Shown: positions 1-11,653 of the stretch, in pieces
Numbering within the stretch: position 1 is the first letter of the stretch
How the letters are laid out: each line of letters opens with the position of its first letter
Position numbers and translations under genes: made by a program
The notes under the pieces: model-generated
The model's input: the letters and a program-made list of their open reading frames with translations, nothing else
Databases searched by the model: none
Told to the model about the DNA's origin: nothing
Source of the DNA: Lampris incognitus
Taxonomy: Eukaryota > Chordata > Actinopteri > Lampriformes > Lampridae
Assembly (NCBI RefSeq): GCF_029633865.1
Contig: NC_079212.1
Location: 100,442,433 to 100,506,432, forward strand
Reading direction: 5' to 3'
DNA: 64,000 nt

Positions 1-319
1 AACAAGAACAAAACCATTATTCAGGCAGACAGTCTGAACAAAGCCTAAAGTCACTCCCTTTTTCATGAACAGCTAACTATAAAACTCAGACTACACTCAC
101 ATTTTTTTTTAAATGGGCCCAAAATTGGCAGACATGTTGGGTTTGAGGCCCCGGCGGCATTCAACTCCACGCCGGGGCCCAAAGTATGTTGACTTGTTTC
201 CGTTTCCTTTGTAATTTGGCCATGGCAATGACATGCCAGTATGTAGGAAAACACTTTTTGCTGGTGTAAATGCATTGCACAATCTATAGTACGTATGTGA
301 GGATGCAAACACGGTTGTG

Positions 320-1338
320 CACATGGGCGTGTGTGGACGGGGCTCCGTGCCGGGGTGCAGCAGCCTGATGAGATTGACTTTCATGCGTCTCCGAAGAGAA
401 GTGACACCAGGATCAGACCGAGACGAGGCAGCCTCGCGCGCCTAGAGCCGAATCGCGTCCGGTTTTGCGTCGTAAACGTGCAGACCCAGTCTTATGTCGA
501 GTCTACGGTACATTATGTCGTTCCCAACCCCGGCATCGCACCCCAATCCTATCTCTGGCCGACATTCACCATCTCCGATGCGGTTTTAAAGGCACAACCG
601 GTTACTAACTGTCTAAACAGGGACAACTCACAGGATTAACTTGGCTCACAAAGCCATTTAGACGGCTTTAAACACTGAACGCGTTGCGACGTCTATCTCG
701 GTGACACAATTAAATGGGACGGTGCAGCCAAATCGACCAGAATAACACGGCGACTGAAAAAAAACAAAAAGTGTTGTGAAGTCTAAACGGCGACCATTGT
801 TGTCGGAGAAGAGACAGAGACACCGACGGGAACAGATAATGCCGTGTCACCGGGTTTAATCCCTCCGCTCTTTAACTGGACGAGACGGGCTCCGTGTCCC
901 TATTCACACACGCATGCATACCCCACTCCAGTCTGCATTATTCATCTCGGTGCCTCGCGGCTGGCGCTTCAGACACACGACTGGGCGAGTCAAGGCGACA
1001 CTGTCTAGTACACAAAGACCAAAACCGCCGATCTAACAGACATTGCATAGGCAAAAAAAAAAAATGTCTACTGCCACAAACCACTCGCACCGGTCCACAA
1101 ACCGCGCTGAGCAACATCCGTGTTTCGGAGACAGCGACTCTGCAGCGCGGAACAATGAAGGAGGATATGAGATGTTGTGCAATCAAACTACTGAGAGGAG
1201 ATCGATTCACAGGCGATATAGTGTGCTAACATCGTCTTCAGTCCGAAACACCCCGTCTAAACCAAAGCCAAGACCACATGCATCCCACAGCGTATATGTG
1301 AAAACGTAAACGTTGGAATATATCCAACGTACACGTAC

Positions 1339-1420
<82 letters not shown>

Positions 1421-1850
1421 GGGGGGGGGTGTTAACGGATGGGATTGGTGGTAGGAAACACCGCGCGGTGTGCAACGTGCGCCCAGCGAGCATCCTCGAC
1501 TTCATCAGCTAGCGCGCTTCACTTCCCCATATAGTCAGTTCAGTTTTACTGCCGAGCAAAAAAAAACAAAAAAAACCCCCAAAAAACCTGGCAAAACACA
1601 TGAACACACTAAATCATCCGCGATAAGATTATAAAACGTGCCTCTTGGCGGGGACTAAACACGGGACTGGATCATCTAAAACACTTGACGCTTCGCATCT
1701 CGGAAGATTGAATTAAACGAGAAATGGCCATAAGGAAGTGCGCTACTCTGTAGGCGGCTAACACACGAGAAATTCGGGAGAACGTCCCAAACGCGTCAAA
1801 GGGCGCTTTCAAATAAAAGACCGCAAAACGTTGTATCTCAACGTTTTACA
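320..1850. promoter_or_regulatory. CpG-rich block, possible promoter or first-exon region
   Basis: CpG dinucleotides are frequent from about 320 to 1850 (for example 430-480 and 1440-1500) and scarce in most of the rest of the window. TATA-like strings occur near 1631 and 1861. Open frames here, such as the one at 331-639, lack a convincing ATG context and match no family I recognise. A CpG island at a gene start would fit, but no exon can be fixed and the strand is unknown. It could be an unrelated GC-rich stretch. Confidence 0.35.
1343..1418. repeat. (GA)n microsatellite
   Basis: About 38 uninterrupted GA units inside the CpG-rich block, followed by a G tract. The 82-residue minus-strand Ser-Leu open frame across it is an artefact of the repeat. 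Confidence 0.97.
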
Positions 1851-3214
1851 GCCCATGTAGTATAAAAGGCTGTAATGTCTTTTAGGCTGCTCCCATAGCA
1901 TCTCCCCAAGACAACTCCGTTTTCCACAACAAATAAAGGAAATATAAAAAAAAAACAATAATCATAAAACCAGATAATTGTCCTATTATACCTGGAAACG
2001 CTTGTTTCATCCTGACAGGCAGATTCGGAGCCTTACTGACATAGCAACAGTGCTCGAGCGTGTCAGATCTCACGTGAAAAGGTACAATTTTGCAAGGAAA
2101 TTTTACAAAGTGCACCAAGAACAACCTAAAATCCTTTAATTCTGGCTCTGCGTAGGTGTAAAAAATAAAATAAAATGAGGATGTCTTTTCAGTTACCTGC
2201 TTGATGATTGCTGCTATATTTTTCCTTTTATGTCCTTTTTAGCGCGTGGCTGTCCCTTGTTTGTTTTTTGTTTTTTCCTTGTTCCTTGTCCGTGTTCTCG
2301 CGTCCGTGAGAGCGACTAAGGGCGGACACGTCTGAAATTCTTATTTATAAGCCTTTCTTTCTGACCTTTGTCTCTTAAAATGGGGGACCAGAGAAATCAG
2401 CACGAGTGGAAAATCACCGGCCTGCCTCCCTGTGCAACAGGAGAGCCGTTTTTCTTAAAGCGGCAGGTCCCCCGTATCTCGCCAGCCTCTCTCAGATGCG
2501 CGCCACCAAAAACTCTCATCGTGCGCGTACTCGACAGGGGTCACAACGCCCAAGAATGTACAAGAGTGCAGTGAGGTTGGGAGTGAAGCTCCTGCTTCGC
2601 AGCCTGCCGAGAGCACATTTTGATCTCTGCTCCTCAACCCCAAAGGAACTGCGCTCGCTGTGGCACCCTACAACATTAAAATTCAACACAATGTCAAACG
2701 TTTAGTCTGACCCGAAACTGAAACCCAACTATGTTCAAACATCACTTGTTACTGTAGTTGTCTTGTATCTTGCATTTTTATACCGAAAAAAAAACACGAA
2801 AGCTAGAATTCAGTTTTTTTCCATTTGTCTCTATTGGGGAAAAAAAGCTCCACCTTCTACAGCAATCTCTCAGCTGATCTTTTTTTTTACTGATACTCAT
2901 GGTGTCATCAGACACACTCATAAAGCCTATCGGATCAAATCATGAAAACAGGAAACGCCGTCCACCTTCATTGACAGTCCTTGCCTGTGCTTGCCACTCT
3001 GGTCAGCTCGTGAAAATGAGTGAGGCTAGATCACTCCTGCACAGTTCTCGAGACAACTGAGAACAAAATGGATAAAGGTTCAAAAAACACACTATTAGTC
3101 TTTCACAAATAATAAAAAAAAGAATGTTGCTGAATGTTTTTATCATACCATGTTCAGGGTTTCTAGACATGAGAAGTTAAATCTGACAATTGCTTTTGGT
3201 CCGACTTTAAAGTA
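1851..3214. other. Unassigned sequence
   Basis: I recognise no gene or element here. A 63-codon plus-strand frame opens at an ATG near 2380 and closes by 2574, but it shows no known domain and no clear splice context. Confidence 0.4.
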
Positions 3215-3857
3215 ACTTTATCAGAATCAGAATCATGTTTATTGGCCATTTAGGTTTTTACTACATGGAATTTGACTCCAGTTTCATGGCTCTCTCAGTG
3301 TACTTGACATAGAATAAAAACACTACAACACAACAATCTTCAGATATATACTCAAGGATTGACTATATACGGGCGAAATAAGAGGTGATAAAGTGCAATG
3401 GTACAGAGAATACATCAGAGATACTGAAATAAATGTTAGCAGGCTACTTACATACATGCCTGAGGTAGATGTACATGACAGAGCGTACCAGTATACGTAC
3501 AACGTACAGTACAGTACAGTAGATACACAATGCTTGGTTTATTTGACAGTGTTAAGCATTAATTTGAATGACAGCCCGTGGAAAGAAAGTGTTGTTATAT
3601 CTGATTGTTTTGGGGTAGAGAGGGGAGGAGTTGGAACAGGTTGTGACCAGGGTGTGACGGGTCTGCAGTGATATTGCCTGCCCGTTTCCTGACTCTGCAA
3701 ATGTATAAGTCCTGAATAGAGGGCAGGTTGGCACCAATGATTTGGTCTGCAGACTGTCTGTTGTAGTCTGTCCCTGTCCTGTTTGGTAGCCAATTCAAAC
3801 CAGACAGTGATGGATGTGCAGAGGACACACTGGATTATTGCAGTGTAGAACTGAATC
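3215..3857 (-). mobile_element. Rex1/CR1-like LINE, 3' part (C terminus and 3' UTR)
   Basis: On the minus strand the region 3793-3540 encodes the end of a Rex1-type reverse transcriptase, with the characteristic string ATKQDRDRLQQTV and, in a shifted frame, RVRKRAGNITADPSHPGHN. Downstream, about 3215-3300 is a typical 3' UTR ending in repeated TGATTC units. Frameshifts split the reading frame, so this is a dead copy. It is the same LINE as 4587-5835, interrupted by the element at 3858-4586. Confidence 0.8.
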
Positions 3858-4586
3858 TGTCTTTATGCATGCTCAATAATCTAGGTAAGAAAATCAAAGA
3901 AAGCTGAATCAGTTTATCTGAACATGTTTATTGACTGAAACGTTTAATCACTCATCTATGTGAACTCTTCGGTCTAAACTGACTGCAGGTTTCCCCTCCC
4001 TTTTTTTGGAGGAGGGGGATTTTTCCCCCCGTTTCTCCCCAATTGTATCTGGCCAATTACCCCACTCTTCCGAGCTATCCTGGTCACTGCCCAACCCCCT
4101 CTGCCGAGCCGGGGAGGGCCACAGACTACCACGTGCCTCCTGTGATACATGTGGAGTTGCCCGCCGCTTCTTTTCACTTGACAGTGAGGATTTTTGCCAG
4201 GGGGACATAGCAAGTGGGAGGCTCATGCTATTCCCCCCAGCCCCCCCCCCCCCGAATAGGCACCCTGACTGACCAGAGGCACTAGCGCAGTGACCAGAAC
4301 ACATACCCACATCCGGCCTCCCACCCACAGACACGGCCAGTTGTGTCTGTAGGGATGCAATTGTGTCTGTAGGTAACACAGGGATTCAAACCAGCAATCT
4401 CCGTGTAGGTAGGCAACGGAATAGACTGCTATGCTACCCAGACAACCAGACCCTTATAAACAATACAGTTGCATAACGGCCAAAACCAATGATCAGTTTC
4501 ATGTGCAAATATGGGTGTGACCATTAACTAGAGTTTCAACGGCCGTGTGTACTATTCACAGAGGATTTGGGAATGTTTGCAATTAC
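3858..4586. mobile_element. Retroposon inserted in the Rex1-like LINE, flanked by AGAACTGAATC duplication
   Basis: The 11-bp string AGAACTGAATC occurs at 3847-3857 and 4587-4597 and matches the LINE coding sequence on both sides. The 729 bp between is therefore an insertion with a target-site duplication. Its outer parts (3858-3955 and 4456-4586) are not tRNA-like and belong to a family I cannot name. Its centre holds a separate tRNA-derived SINE. Confidence 0.7.
3980..4455 (-). mobile_element. tRNA-derived SINE (minus strand)
   Basis: Read on the minus strand from about 4450 there is a tRNA-like head: an A-box-like stretch (TAGCATAGCAGTCTATTCCG) and a B box (GGTTTGAATCC), followed by a body that ends near 3980. 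A second, shorter copy of the same family lies at 7315-7525. A poly-C tract at about 4241-4253 has expanded in the body. RNA polymerase III boxes imply ancestral transcription; this copy is diverged. Confidence 0.7.
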
Positions 4587-5835
4587 AGAACTGAATCAGC
4601 AGTTCCTGAGGCAGGTTGAACTTCTTGAGCTGGCGGAGAAAGTACATCCTCTGCTGAGCCTTTTTGATGATTGTCTATGTTGGATGCCCACCTTAGGTCA
4701 TGGGAGATTGTGGAACCCACAAATCTGTAGGTTTTCACTGTAGACACCATGCTGTCGAGTATGGTGAGGGGAGGCAGTGCTGGGGCACTCCTCCTGAGGC
4801 CCGCTGTCATCTCCACTGTTTTGAGCATGTTCAGTTTCAGGTTGTTATGGCTGCACCAAAGGCCCAGCTGATCAACCTCCCATCTATATGCAGACTCGTC
4901 ACCATCCCGGATAAGGCCAATGATGGTTTTGTCCTCCGCAAAGTTCAGGAGATGGGTCACCTAAGGTGCAGTCATTTGTGTAGATGGAGAAGAGTAGAGG
5001 GGAGAGCACACATCCCTGGGGGGTGCCAGTGATGATTGTCCGGGTGCTGGATGTGATTTTCCCCAGCCTCACCAGCTGCCTCCTTTCTGTCAGGAAATTT
5101 TTAATCCACTGGCAGATGGGGGCTGGTACAGTGAGTCGAGTGAGTTTGGAGTGGAGGATATCTGGGACAATGGTGTTGAATGCTGAGCTGAAGTCCACAA
5201 ACAGGACCCTTGCATATGTCCCTGGGGAGTCGAGGTGTTGGAAGATGTAGTGCAATCCCATGTTGACTGCATCATCCACTGACCTGTTTGCTCGGTAGGC
5301 AAACTGCAGGGGGTCGAGCAGGGGGCCTGTGATTTCCTTCAGGTGGGCCAACACCAGTCTCTCAAAGGATTTCATTACCATAGACGTTAGAGCAATGGGC
5401 CTGTAGTCATTTAATCATGTGATAAGGGGCTTGTTGGGGACCTGGATGATAGTGGAGCTCTTGAAGCAGAAGGGGACTTCATACAGCTCCAGTGATCTGT
5501 TGAAGATTAGTGTGAAAATGGGGGCCAGCTAGTCAGCACAGACTTTTAAGACAGGAGGGTGACATGCCACCTGGGCGCGGTGCCTTCCTGGTTTTCTGTC
5601 TCTTGAAGAGCTGGTGCACGTCTTCAACACAGCTCCTAAGTGTGAATGGGGGTTCAGAGGGGGAGGGGAGAGTGGCTGGCAGGGAGTGCAGTTGGTTGTA
5701 TATTGTGGCTGGAGAGGGTGAGGGGTGTGAAAGTTTGCTTTTCAAACCTGCAGTAAAACCCATTAGGGTCATCAGCCAGTTGATGGTTCCCTGCAGTGTG
5801 GGGGGATGGTCTACTGTAGTTGGTAGTCTTTCTAA
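4587..5835 (-). pseudogene. Rex1/CR1-like LINE reverse transcriptase (broken)
   Basis: Minus-strand frames at 5910-5533, 5381-4899 and 4960-4583 together read as a CR1-clade reverse transcriptase. FVDFSSAFNTI carries the first catalytic Asp of RT motif A, and GTPQGCVLSPLLFSIYTNDC is RT motif B. The expected FADDT box is degraded to FAEDK, and the frame changes several times. The 5' end stops at 5835, where a hAT terminus begins, so the N terminus and endonuclease are missing. The 3' part continues at 3857-3215. Confidence 0.85.
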
Positions 5836-7115
5836 CAGTAGCGGCCCGTGGCCATAAATACTAGTGGGGCGGACAATGGCTGCAGCTTCTGAATTGCAAG
5901 CCACGTCCACTTTTTTTATCGTTATTTTAATAATTAAGTATATTAAATACTTATATTAATGATAATGATTACTATCTTAGATAATAGACAGTACATACCT
6001 GTAAACGTACCAGCCAGCAGCCCACATAACACCGCAGTAGCCAACACATTTCAAAGATGAACAATAGGCTATCCTTTAACCCGAGTGTAAGCGACAAAAA
6101 AAACACTCACGATAAACTAAAGCAGTGTCTAAAAATAGCTTACTCCATCCATCCATCCATTATCCAAACTGCTTATCCTGCTTGCAGGGTCGTGGGGATG
6201 CTGGAGCCTATCCTAGCAGTCATTGGGCGGCAGGCGGGGAGACACCGTGGAAGGACATGACAGTTGCATTACATCTTGCATGCAATAAGTAGCTCGTTCC
6301 CGATACTTTTGGATGTACCTTTGAAAACCATTGCCTTTTCTAGGTACTCCTGCACTAGAGTATCCAACAATGAAACTAAATCCACAAGGCCACGGAAGAC
6401 GACAGGGTTATTGGATAATTCGGTCTTGTCGTGTCCTTGTTCAAATGCTTCACAGAATGTTATGCAGTCCATAAGCTTTGACAGAATGTGCCTGTTTTTG
6501 TCCACCTCCTTATTGTGGTTCCGCACACTTACATGGTAGCTCTCGTCAAGCTGTGCTGCTATGTTGGCTTGACCAAGCATGGCTAGTTTCATAGCACAAT
6601 GTAAAGATGCCTTGCATGACTCGTGTTTCTTAGCCCGTTCTGAAAAGTGCTTCAAATCACTCAGCCCTGTGTTAGTCCATGTATCCCCTTGTCCTGACCC
6701 TGCTACAGATGACCGGAACAATAGGCACAGGAAACAGAATATTCCATGTTGAGCAACCACGTTTTCTTTTCATACCATGTTTGCAAAAATGTCCTGTTGT
6801 AGGTTTTCCCATTGTCCTTTGTTTACTGAGTAATGTTAATGTCTGGTCTATCAGAGCCAAGCTGCTTAATTACTAACTTGTCTTGTAATCGTAGTCATTC
6901 AAATCGGTTTTTTAAAATAAACTCTACACTGTTAGACACAGCAGGTGCAACAATGCTGGTCGCCATTTCTGCAGTAGTCTAAACGTGTGGACTTCAAGAA
7001 AACGGTAGAGGCTGCAGAGTACGGAGGTAGGGCACATCTTTGACAACCAGCCGCTATAATAAACCTGCCAGTGAAAGCGGGGTGCTGAGGTCTCCTGCCC
7101 CAATATTGCGCAATG
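5836..7115 (-). mobile_element. hAT-family DNA transposon remnant
   Basis: A hAT-like terminus (CAGTAGCGGCCCGTGG) starts at 5836, right where the LINE coding stops. Minus-strand frames 6860-6672 and 6760-6269 encode part of a TTF-type zinc finger (IFCFLCLLF) and the start of the DUF4371-like region, including AMLGQANIAAQLDE. The RNase H core and C-terminal dimerisation region are absent. The right end near 7115 is not defined by a clear terminal repeat, and I found no matching 8-bp duplication. A SINE fragment lies inside. Confidence 0.6.
6145..6255 (-). mobile_element. 3' fragment of a tRNA-derived SINE
   Basis: The segment begins with CCATCCATCCATCC and runs through GGGGATGCTGGAGCC and GGCGGCAGGCGGGGAGACACC. 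It matches the 3' half of the full copy at 38400-38773 in the same (minus) orientation. The tRNA head is missing, as in a 5'-truncated insertion. Confidence 0.8.
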
Positions 7116-7314
7116 CATTAAATTGAGACCGAATCACTGAAATGACAATTTTAATGTTCAAAGATCAAAAGTTGTTGAACAGTTTGATTCATTTATTGCA
7201 CAAAACTAGGTAATATGTATTGCAATGTAAATTATGATGTATTAATATTGAAAAATAGTTAATGAGGAGGAACTATGTCTTTGGGTGGATGATTTTATTT
7301 TTTATTTTTTATTT

Positions 7315-7525
7315 TATTGGGGCGCTCCCCCTGAACAGGCGCCCCGACCAACCAGAGGAGGCGGTAGTGCAGCGACCAGGACACATACCCACAATCCGGC
7401 TTCCCACCTGCAGACACAACCAATTGTGTCTGTAGGGATGCCCAACCAAGCTGGAGGCAACACGGGGATTCGAACCGGGATCCCCATGTTGGTAGGCAAC
7501 AGAATAGACTGCTATGCTGCCAGGA
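7315..7525 (-). mobile_element. tRNA-derived SINE (minus strand), second copy
   Basis: On the minus strand from about 7525 the sequence shows GGCAGCATAGCAGTCTATTC (A-box region) and GGTTCGAATCCCC (B box), then the same body as 3980-4455. It ends in an A/T-rich tail at about 7285-7315. The B box is closer to consensus than in the first copy. I could not fix its target-site duplication. Confidence 0.75.
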
Positions 7526-7559
7526 TGCGGAGATTGGGATTTTGTCCAAATGCTAGTTG

Positions 7560-8860
7560 ATATATGCTGCAGCCATGGATGTTGTGCATAATGTTCTTAT
7601 TCCTGACCGCCCAGTCCAGGCAGTTTGCCAGTCACATCCGTTGTCTTGTTTTAATTTCCATACAGTTTTGGTAAGCATTTGATTGTGTCTCTCCAGTAAT
7701 TAATTATTCCAAGAACTGTAGCCAGCTCTTGTCTTTGTTTCTGTGTGCAAATTGTTTGTCCATATCTCTTATTTCTTCATTATTAAATTTCCCACCATTG
7801 TACAGGGTGGGCCATGGACATCTATCCAAGTATGAATTAAGTGTTTGCCTATTTCTGAGGATTTCTTTGTTTGTAGAATACTTCAAGCACTGAAACATGT
7901 AAAGTTGTCAATGATATGTCGATATCAAACACCTGAATCCAGTTCATGCAGGTCCATTACAACAGTTTCATTATACTCTGAATCTAAATGCATACCTATA
8001 TGTACAGTAGGCAGGACATGTCACACAGTCATTCAATATTTGTTGTACGATGGTGGTACACTCACTTTCTTGGTTGCCTGAACTGCACTGAAGCTGCTGT
8101 AATCTGTCTGCAGATGCATTATCAAACTGCTTGTAAAACTTTAGAAAAACTTTTTGCTTCTCATCTGAGGTCATGTTTTATGTCACTGTGAAGACCTCAT
8201 TTTCAGCACGAACTTTTTCATTATCCCTGTCTCTAATTTTTATGCAGTATTGTCCAGAACTAGCAAATTTGAGAGGTACAGACTGTATGAGCATCCCCAC
8301 ATATTTCCATGTCCAAAACTGTCCAAACCTGCATTCTCCAGGGATGCTTTACTCAGTGGCAATGGAATATCAGCTGGAACTACCTCAGTTTCAACATGAC
8401 ATTTTGTTTGCCCTATTTTAGGTGGGATTTTCACTTTTCTGGCAGAATGTTTACTCTCTGCTTAAATCTCCAAACATAAATGGACTGCAACTGGGGTTTC
8501 TGTTCAAATTGTGATCTGTTTAGTTATCTGTCTTGGCATATGTCCCAACACACCCCAAACACCAATTTGAAGCCTTTTTTTTGGCAAAGAAATTAGGTAT
8601 ATACAAATCAGGTCACCAACAGACTGTTAATGTATCCATTGACTTTTTCACATTTGACTTCTGCAAATTCCAAAAACAATGAATTACATTGTTTGTGAAG
8701 TTTGCAGAAGTCATGGCGAATGTCACATAACCTTCTGGGCATGCCAATACAATTTTGTCATTGTCTTACTCACATGAGCAGAAGGATTTCTGTGCTCTTG
8801 ACAATTTTAGCATTTATCTTTACTTCTACCATGTAAAAAATGGGGTGGGGGTGGGGTTTA
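7560..8860 (-). pseudogene. Decayed retroelement Pol: aspartic protease region followed directly by integrase
   Basis: Reading the minus strand from about 8860 down to 7560 across several frames gives a protease-like stretch (TEVVPADIPLPLSKASLENAG at 8434-8240). Next comes a zinc-binding integrase N terminus (CTTIVQQILNDCVTC at 8174-7971), then an integrase core. The core contains VVMDLHELDSGV, NGGKFNNEEIRDMD (where many relatives have DNGGEF) and LLERHNQ. No reverse transcriptase lies between protease and integrase. The copy has many stops and frameshifts and the second catalytic Asp is lost. I recognise the integrase type from fish gypsy-like or KRAB-A-associated proteins, but the clade is not secure. 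Confidence 0.65.
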
Positions 8861-9813
8861 ACCAACCAATCTGACTGTTCAAAGAGCAGTTCAAATTTTG
8901 CAGAATGTTTTTGAAGTCAATTTTTCATGCATGCATGTTTTTTTTTTTGTTTTGTTTTGTGTTTTAATTGATAGCTTTGTTTTCTGTATGATTAGGAGTT
9001 TAGATGCTGCCAGTGCTAACCCATAGTTGGGCCTATTTGGCTTGTCTGACTGATTGTTCAGCTTGTGGTTGGTTGACTGTCTGAGGGGTTAACAGCAGCC
9101 TGCCTGGCTGGCTAGCTTGATATTAAATCCACTGGATGACAGGTTGAAAGGCTGAATTTCTGATTCATCTAACTGGCTACATGTCCTGTTTAGTTCATAA
9201 ATTGATTGCCTGGATGGCTTGTTATTTTTCTGGCTGGTTGTTTTTTTCTGACTGATCATGTAGCTGGTTGAAGAGCTGGTTAGCTGGCTGGTTCAGTTGG
9301 CAATATCTGCATCTGTGGTCCTACAATGCATTATAGTAAGAGGTAGAAAGCCTTACACTATCAAAAAATATAAACAAGAGTTCCTTATACAAAACATGTC
9401 TGTCTTATTTTATAGGCAAGAGATTCCAAGTTGGTGAGAATATGGCCATATTTGAATACTTGGACTGATAAGGCCATATGTGAAGCTGACAGTTATGACT
9501 GGTAAGATAAAGAAGGCACATCTTGCAGCGTGTTGTTAAAATATTTGATTGTATTCAAATTACAGTTGTAATGTATAATTTTAGAAGTTATCACAATGCT
9601 TAGTGACAGATCCTACTCAATGACAGACAATACAGTCCTTAACCCTAGTAATTATAGTGCCTTGTTATAACCATTAATCTACACAGGAATTTCACACTAA
9701 AATTTCACAGTTGCACTTTCATAGCAGCTATATATCAGAATGTCAGACATTTCAGTATGACAATGCTATTGGTTCCCTCTTTATAGCCAAGTTGAGCAAT
9801 CATTTGAAGTTTA
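8861..9813. other. Unassigned sequence with cryptic TGGTTG/CTGG-rich tract
   Basis: From about 8990 to 9300 the sequence is rich in imperfect GGTTGGTTGACTG- and GGCTGGCTGG-like units, a cryptic simple repeat. A T-rich run lies near 8940. No coding or element signature was found. Confidence 0.4.
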
Positions 9814-9824
9814 TGTCACAAGAC

Positions 9825-10113
9825 TCCTCTTCTTCTTTTAGCTTGTTCTCTGTTTCTCAGGGGTCGCCGCAGCAGATTTTATAGTTATCGGTACCCTGTG
9901 AGGGCACAGCACCAATGGTAGTCATCGCTAACCCGGGCCTTGACCGATCTGGTCGTGAGCCTCAACCGATCCAGTATGGTCTACTCAATCCGCATAGGTT
10001 TTGGCAAAATTTTACATCGGATACCCTTCCTGACACAACAACTAACCCTATGGACAAGGGCACAGGTAAAGTGCTAGATGCCATCCCAGTATTCATGGAC
10101 TTGTGCCCATGCC
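9825..10113 (-). mobile_element. Short LINE-derived retroposon with 11-bp target-site duplication
   Basis: TGTCACAAGAC occurs at 9814-9824 and 10114-10124. Read on the minus strand, the 289 bp between joins a block matching the 5' region of the RTE-like LINE at about 53595-53650 (GGCATCCGGCGTAAAATC there, GGTATCCGATGTAAAATT here) to a 3' end with GCGGCGACCCCTGAG and a GAAGAAGAG-like tail. It looks like a non-autonomous derivative built from the two ends of that LINE family. Confidence 0.8.
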
Positions 10114-10124
10114 TGTCACAAGAC

Positions 10125-10540
10125 ATGATACAAGACTGGTTGTGTTAAATTATTTTATAGGGTCTCCTTAGCCTCAGTTTGCACATACATGCTAAACATT
10201 TAATGGTGAACGGACAATACAAAGGTGGATAAAGAATACATACAACTGTATATGGTGTAATTTTCCACTGTGATCCAAATTTGAAACACCCCATTGCTGG
10301 AGAAAGTATGATAATGCCTTTAAGGGAACCTTGACTATTAAGACTTGTAGGCCTTAATATGCTAGAATTGCCCTCTCCTACTAAAATATGTTGTTAGAAA
10401 CACATGAAATATTTTCATTATTTTAAAAAGCCTCAACATTTAATACCTATCTTGACCTACGGAGGCCACCATTACTTTAGGTGCACAATGCATGCTGGGT
10501 CGATTATGTAAATTGGCTGCACTTGAGAGGTGAGCTAATG
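10125..10540. other. Unassigned sequence upstream of the THAP transposase relic
   Basis: AT-rich sequence with no recognised gene. It may contain the upstream part of the THAP-type transposon, but no terminal repeat was identified. Confidence 0.3.
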
Positions 10541-10928
10541 GCACTGCTGTTACCTGTTGCAATTTTTACCGGCCCACAGTAGAAAAAATATCAATACAGT
10601 GTCATACTGTGCTGCTTTAGGTTGTAGTTTCCAGTTGAAAAGCAACAAGAGAAGTGATGTAAGTCTTCACAGCTTTCCTAACGATAAGAACAGAAGAAAG
10701 GAGTGGGAAAGTGTATGTGGACGAATACAACTTCCTAAAGACCTGCAGCTATATTCTTGCCACTTCTCTCCTGATGCATTTGATGCATTTAGTCAACCAC
10801 AGATGCAAAAAGAGCTCACAGGTGCTGCTGGTTTTAAGTAAAGCCTAAAACCAAATGCCGTACCTACAATTTTCTCCCACAAGGAGTCTAAATGCCCATG
10901 GATAGTGAATGAAATCTGCTCTCTTATA

Positions 10929-11034
10929 CCCTTTTCCCACTGGCCAAAAAACCTGCTAACATCTGCCTTTGGTGGTCAATGTTACATTGACCAAAGGTGG
11001 ATGTTAGTGGGTTTTTTGGCCAGTGGGAAAAGGG
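10929..11034. mobile_element. Small foldback element (MITE-like), TA flanked
   Basis: The 106-bp segment starts CCCTTTTCCCACTGG and ends with its exact complement. The two halves pair for about 50 bp with only a few mismatches. TA dinucleotides lie at 10927-10928 and 11035-11036, consistent with a TA target. It sits inside the THAP transposase relic and shifts its reading frame. Confidence 0.8.
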
Positions 11035-11653
11035 TAAAAGAAATATCAAAGACAGGAGACATTGGATGTTCTCCTGCTAGGATGTAAACAAACCATTCCT
11101 GCAGTTGCAGCCTCTGAAGGCAAACCATCAGGCATGACCCTGATCACGGAGGAACCTGACAATCCACCAGTTCAGCAATCCACAAGTGTACAGTGTTCTC
11201 CAAGTAAGACCGATGCAGCAACTCAGACAGATATAGACACATTGGATGCAGTGGTACAGTCAGTGGATGTGCACTATCCGGTAAATATGGACAATATTTA
11301 CGCAGGTAAACATGAAATTCAGTTGGATAAACAAGTAGAGGGGGACAGTCAGTCCCAGGATCTGTTCCTCTCAGATGATGAACTTAGCAAGGAGAGTCAG
11401 CCACAGTACAGGCAATCTCACCTGGAATACAATGTAAGCTCACCTGAGTCCTCTCAAATCACCCAGGAATCACAAACTTAAAGTGACACCCATAAAGAAG
11501 ATGGGCTTTTTCTAGTTTCTGAGGAACCGTTAAAACAATTGCTTCAGTATTGTTTTAAGTGCGGCTCCTTGACTGTCAAGGAACATATGAAGGAGCTGCA
11601 ACATGAAGGAACACAGATGACACTAGAGCTCACATGTGCTAATGGCTGTAGTT

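Noticed and set aside
1257..1505. Minus-strand 82-codon frame rich in Ser-Leu
   Set aside because: It is the translation of the (GA)n microsatellite.
2368..2705. Overlapping plus-strand frames of 68 and 99 codons
   Set aside because: No known motif and no splice evidence; composition is not clearly coding.
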